Assembly (NCBI GenBank): GCA_023488455.1
Contig: JAMDDV010000015.1
Span: 62,001-126,000, forward strand
Length of the DNA: 64,000 nt
Direction: 5' to 3'
Source: Actinomycetota bacterium
GTDB taxonomy: Bacteria > Actinomycetota > Humimicrobiia > Hakubellales > JAMDDV01
A program made the translations under genes and the position numbers. The notes under the pieces are model-generated. The model worked only from the letters and a program-made list of their open reading frames with translations, was not told the DNA's origin and made no database searches. Position 1 is the first letter of the stretch; each line of letters opens with the position of its first letter. Below, piece after piece: positions 61,115-64,000 of the stretch.

Positions 61115-61581
61115 TTACAGCTATTGACACTAACATTCTCCTGGATATCCTTATCCCCGGTGCTCCCCATGAAGAGGCTTCTAAACTCTGGCTCGATGAG
61201 GCGAATGAGAGCGGTGCCCTAATAATCAGTGAGGTAGTCTACTCCGAACTTGCTTCTCAATTTGACTCTCAAGAGGAGCTGGATTCCTTCCTGGAAGATA
61301 CTGCAATCCGCCTTACCCCCTCGACAGGAATAGCTCTTTACAGGGCAGGCAAAGCCTGGAAGATTTACTCTAGCCAACGCTCAGAGAAGCTCCAGTGTCC
61401 CCAGTGCGGAAAAGATCTTGTTGTCCAATGTGAAGAGTGTGGGATGGCCATTACCAGGAGACAGCATCTTCTGAGTGACTTTCTTGTTGGTGGCCATGCT
61501 CTTATACAGGCAGATGTTCTTCTTACCAGAGACAGAGGCTATTACAAAACTTACTTTCCAGAGTTGATACTCAAGGGGTAA
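61111..61581 (+). CDS. PIN-domain toxin with inserted zinc ribbon
   Basis: 156 aa. PIN acidic residues are Asp6 (AIDTNILLDIL), Glu in SEVVYSELA, Asp in LLSDFLVGGHAL and Asp in LLTRDRGYYKTYFP. Between the second and third lies CPQCGKDLVVQCEECG (Cys96, 99, 107, 110), a four-Cys zinc ribbon. Such an insert may help dimerisation or RNA binding. The partner is the AbrB-type antitoxin just before. Confidence 0.8.
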   Translation: MITAIDTNILLDILIPGAPHEEASKLWLDEANESGALIISEVVYSELASQFDSQEELDSFLEDTAIRLTPSTGIALYRAGKAWKIYSSQRSEKLQCPQCGKDLVVQCEECGMAITRRQHLLSDFLVGGHALIQADVLLTRDRGYYKTYFPELILKG

Positions 61582-61644
61582 TTTAGAAACGCTCTCTTTT
61601 GGAAGAATTGATTTCAAAAGTCGAAGATAAGTAGGTTAGATAAC

Positions 61645-62277
61645 TTATTTATCCTCTGGCTCTCCAATCATCTTTGCGAATACGATAAGGCGTTCCTTAG
61701 CGCTGTACTTTGGATTGCATGTTGTGAGCACAAGCGATGGGTACGGAGTAGGGTTGAGAACCCATACGTCAGTTGGTTTAACTATCATCAGTTCCGTTAC
61801 GAAATACCTATATATAGTATCGAAGGACTCCAGAGTAATCTCATCTCCAGCTTTTAATTTATCTACGTTGAAGAACGGTGCCCCATAGGTTGTTCTGTGT
61901 CCAGATATTGCTACAGTCCCTATGCTTCCAGGGTAGGAAGTCCCGATGATGTGCCCTGGGCCCTTCTTTAAGGTCTCTCTGTCTGTACCATCTAATACAA
62001 CGGTATCAAGGTTTATAGCAGGAATTAACATTCGAAGCGGAAAGTCTGCTGGAGGTTTACCCTCCTTAAGCTCTATCTTCTCTTCTTCTTTTATCTCCTC
62101 CAGCTTTTCTTTGTACTGCTCCTCACTTATCTTCCATTCTACAAGCGCATTTTCCTGATCTTTTATGGAGAATAAATTCTGTATCTTTGGAGCAAAAATA
62201 ACACCGACGCCAGCAAGAATTAAAACTATGCCAAGTATTCTAAGCAGCCAGACTAATTTTTTTGAACCTATCTTCAT
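61645..62277 (-). CDS. Sortase (class D/E-like)
   Basis: 210 aa. An N-terminal membrane anchor (WLLRILGIVLILAGVGVIFA), a charged coiled linker of about 40 residues, then the sortase barrel with His127 (AISGHRTTYG), Cys187 (LVLTTCNPK) and Arg196 (KERLIVFA). It joins secreted proteins to the wall by transpeptidation. The divergent neighbour is a Thr-rich secreted protein, a natural substrate candidate, though its C-terminal sorting signal lies outside the window. Confidence 0.92.
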   Translation of the reverse strand: MKIGSKKLVWLLRILGIVLILAGVGVIFAPKIQNLFSIKDQENALVEWKISEEQYKEKLEEIKEEEKIELKEGKPPADFPLRMLIPAINLDTVVLDGTDRETLKKGPGHIIGTSYPGSIGTVAISGHRTTYGAPFFNVDKLKAGDEITLESFDTIYRYFVTELMIVKPTDVWVLNPTPYPSLVLTTCNPKYSAKERLIVFAKMIGEPEDK

Positions 62278-62402
62278 GCAAAACCCTTAAATATCTATTA
62301 TTAATAATTATTATTGCTAATATACAAGAATTTTTTCTGTTTGCAACAAATATATGTTTTTTCTGTGTATATTAATAAATACTGAATTTTGCATAATTTC
62401 TA

Positions 62403-62431
62403 TTGACAATAGTAAATTACTTGGCTATATT
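62403..62431 (+). promoter_or_regulatory. Predicted promoter of the RNA element and surface-protein gene
   Basis: TTGACA (62403-62408), 17 bases, TATATT (62426-62431). Transcription would start about 40 bases before the conserved RNA element and run towards the gene at 63332. Confidence 0.6.
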
Positions 62432-62478
62432 TTATCCAACAGTTTAATAACAATATGTAACATATGCGCCCACCAATA

Positions 62479-62594
62479 TAATATTGCGTGGGTTGTTCTT
62501 TCTAAAAAAGAATATTTCTAGATAACAGATGCGGAGAAACTAAGCTTAAATTTGGTTTGTCTATAAGGCTTAGTGGAGCAAATGACAAAACCGA
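62479..62594 (+). ncRNA. Candidate riboswitch-like pseudoknot RNA, copy 2
   Basis: Identical over 116 bases to 57706-57821. Stem A is 62540-62545 with 62568-62573; stem B is 62554-62561 with 62584-62592. Here no tandem second unit exists; instead the terminator follows directly, and its 5' arm shares ACC (62590-62592) with stem B. Folding of B and of the full terminator would exclude each other at that point. Flanks differ from copy 1 apart from ACCAAT just upstream. Confidence 0.65.
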
Positions 62595-62617
62595 CTGAGT
62601 GATCAGTCGGTTTTTTT
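62590..62617 (+). terminator. Intrinsic terminator fused to RNA copy 2
   Basis: ACCGACTGA (62590-62598) pairs perfectly with TCAGTCGGT (62603-62611) over a GTGA loop, followed by seven T. It would block transcription into the surface-protein gene unless the upstream pseudoknot prevents it. Confidence 0.85.
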
Positions 62618-62620
62618 ATT

Positions 62621-63300
62621 GTGCGCACGGCATGCGCGACCTTGACGGTGAAAGTCCGTTACGGGGGTTGATAGCACCAACCGTTAGCCAAAGGTAAGGG
62701 TGTCCATCGTGAGGTGGAATCTGAAGGAAGCTGTAGGCAAAATCCCGGCCTGACGAACAGAAACTGCATATAAGGCATATATAAGCCGGATGAGTTTGCA
62801 ATACAAAACGAAGTCCAATGCTATCCGAGGCTTAAGGTGTAAATGCAGCAGGTAGACGGGAGGAAAGGGCGCGGGCTTACTCGCGGAGGTCTGGCAGATA
62901 TGTCTAAGAGAAATGAATTCTCAAAGACAACCCATGTAGTGATACATGGACTGAACTGTCAGAAATCAGCAGAGGCCATATTACCAGGTCAGACTAACAT
63001 GACTTGGGAAGGGCTGAACATCAGGAGGTTTCGGAGACTTGAAAGATTCGAGAGGAATGCAAAGAAAGCAGACAACTTCATATGAATGTGGAGGCTGGCC
63101 GCAGGAAGTAGGAGTGGAACTCCGAGGTAATGCGGGAGCGCTGAGCATTTCTCTGACATCAGAAAGAGGAAGGAACAATATGCAGAAAGTCGAGACTTTC
63201 GTTAGTGTATTAATTCCTGGTGAACCGCCGTATACCGAACGGTACGTACGGTGGTGTGGGAGGACGGGGGTTGATTAATAATCACCTCCTCCTACCCGAT
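62621..63300 (+). mobile_element. ORF-less group II intron, class C-like
   Basis: The 5' end GTGCGCACGG fits the group II GUGYG rule. Domain V is at about 63222-63257: ACCGCCGTA pairs with TACGGTGGT, with a two-base CG bulge, an upper TACC/GGTA stem and a GAAC loop. Aligned on the common GCCGUAU, the triad is CGC, as in group IIC. Domain VI follows with GGTTGATTA/TAATCACC, and the end CTACCCGAT gives the usual AY. At 680 bases it has no reverse-transcriptase frame. It sits three bases after a terminator T-run, the known target of group IIC introns. Confidence 0.75.
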
Positions 63301-63331
63301 TATCTACCTTCATTGAAAGGAGGTGTAAAAA

Positions 63332-64000
63332 TTGAATACCTTAACAGAAAAACGAAATAACATACGCAGATTTGGCAAGATTGTCATCCTTGGTCTGATC
63401 TTTGGTGCAGCAATAGTGTTGATGTTTGCGCTAACTGCACTAGCTGAGGATCTATCAAGTACCGAGACAACGCAGTCCACTGAGACTACTGTGGAGACCA
63501 CAGTTGAAACGACTGCTGAGACAACTGTGGAGATAACCACAGAGACAACAGCTGATACTACCTCTACAGAGAGTACAGAAGCAGTCACCACTGAATCAAC
63601 CGATCAGTCAACGGAAACCACAACTGAGACAACGACTGAAACTACATCAGACACCAGTATAACTGGAACAACTGATGTAACTACAGGTGATCCTGTTGCT
63701 GTTGATACGACTACAACTGAATCTCTTGGACCTACCATAACAACAGATAAACCAGAATACAACCCCGGCCAGGAGGTTAATGTCACTGGCAGCGGTTTTG
63801 AGGCTGGAGAGGAAGTAACCCTCAGCTTTACAAACGCTGAAGGAACAGTTGAGAACAGCATAACAGTGATAGCTGATGAGAGCGGAAGCATACAGGCAAG
63901 TTATACAATTATCGGTAGTGCTTCGTACACACTAACTGCTGCTGGTGCTATTTCTGGATCTATTGCGCAGACAACCTTTATTGATCCAGCTATTCAGATA
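63332..64000 (+). CDS. Secreted Thr-rich surface protein, incomplete at window end
   Basis: 223 codons are open to the window edge. TTG 63332 has AAAGGAGGTG just upstream. Residues 1-38 are a signal peptide (KIVILGLIFGAAIVLMFALT then ALAED). Residues about 40-130 are a Thr/Glu-rich low-complexity stalk built from ETT-type repeats. From about 140 a beta domain starts: TITTDKPEYNPGQEVNVTGS then GFEAGEEVTLSF, as in large bacterial surface proteins. It lies behind a promoter, RNA element, terminator and intron. A divergent sortase may anchor it. Confidence 0.8.
   Translation, partial: MNTLTEKRNNIRRFGKIVILGLIFGAAIVLMFALTALAEDLSSTETTQSTETTVETTVETTAETTVEITTETTADTTSTESTEAVTTESTDQSTETTTETTTETTSDTSITGTTDVTTGDPVAVDTTTTESLGPTITTDKPEYNPGQEVNVTGSGFEAGEEVTLSFTNAEGTVENSITVIADESGSIQASYTIIGSASYTLTAAGAISGSIAQTTFIDPAIQI

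Noticed and set aside
62843..63278. Plus-strand ORFs of about 80 aa inside the intron
   Set aside because: No reverse-transcriptase, maturase or other family motif; the region is explained by group II intron RNA structure.
63310..63891. Two Val/Ser-rich minus-strand ORFs
   Set aside because: They are antisense shadows of the Thr/Glu-rich stalk of the surface protein on the plus strand, which has a strong ribosome site and signal peptide.
1..64000. CRISPR arrays, tRNA or rRNA genes
   Set aside because: I saw no regularly spaced repeat-spacer array, cloverleaf with GGTTCGAATCC-type arm in an intergenic space, or rRNA-like stretch.

Overview
The window is bacterial chromosome around the replication origin. 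Gene order is dnaN, dnaA and an ATPase-HTH gene leftward, then a DnaA-box spacer, then rightward rpmH-rnpA-yidD-yidC-jag-mnmE-(mnmG paralogue)-mnmG-rsmG-parA-parB, with two exact parS sites. Intergenic DNA is AT-rich, TTG and GTG starts with GGAGG-type Shine-Dalgarno sites are frequent, and there is a sortase with a secreted Thr-rich protein. I infer an anaerobic, Gram-positive-type or deep-branching organism, possibly a deep Actinomycetota lineage. Anaerobic one-carbon/corrinoid genes and multihaem cytochromes support this. The assignment is inference; no taxonomic search was possible.

Layout. 1-5.2 kb: a toxin-antitoxin (TA) pair, a three-gene ABC importer, and an mnmA fused to a degenerate IscU-like domain. 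5.3-8.7 kb: ArsR regulator, heavy-metal P-type ATPase and a phosphoribosyltransferase ending in a strong terminator. 8.7-20 kb: mixed housekeeping (SppA-like protease, CutA, MFS carrier, DeoC, MscS channel, GlcD-like oxidase, acetate kinase, CAP-domain secreted protein) with two more TA pairs. 20-30 kb: a corrinoid methyl-transfer block (pterin methyltransferase, xylulokinase, RACo-type ASKHA protein), an unusual membrane-fused M1 peptidase and a second FGGY kinase. 29.7-38.4 kb: respiratory cytochrome genes (b-type cytochrome, a broken 7-haem and an intact 12-haem cytochrome c) next to a System I maturation operon ccmEFABCD whose CcmE is the CxxxY variant. 38.4-54.4 kb: origin region, replication, tRNA modification and partition genes, ddl, and a PHP-family gene. 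54.4-56.6 and 60.2-61.6 kb: dense, partly decayed TA modules. 56.7-64 kb: envelope and secreted-protein genes.

The most novel item is a structured RNA element. It occurs as two identical 116-bp copies (57706-57821 and 62479-62594), a diverged tandem copy (57822-57892) and a further relative on the minus strand in the leader of the CAP-domain gene (about 19130-19205). All fit one H-type pseudoknot with a conserved AGUGGAGCAA joining segment. On the plus strand two different intrinsic terminators begin inside the last three bases of the pseudoknot, as expected for a transcription-controlling riboswitch. The elements precede envelope or secreted-protein genes. In the last case an ORF-less group II intron with a class C-like domain V sits directly after the terminator T-run, between the RNA element and a Thr-rich surface-protein gene that runs off the window end.

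Gene families are called from motifs visible in the translations; no database search was run.
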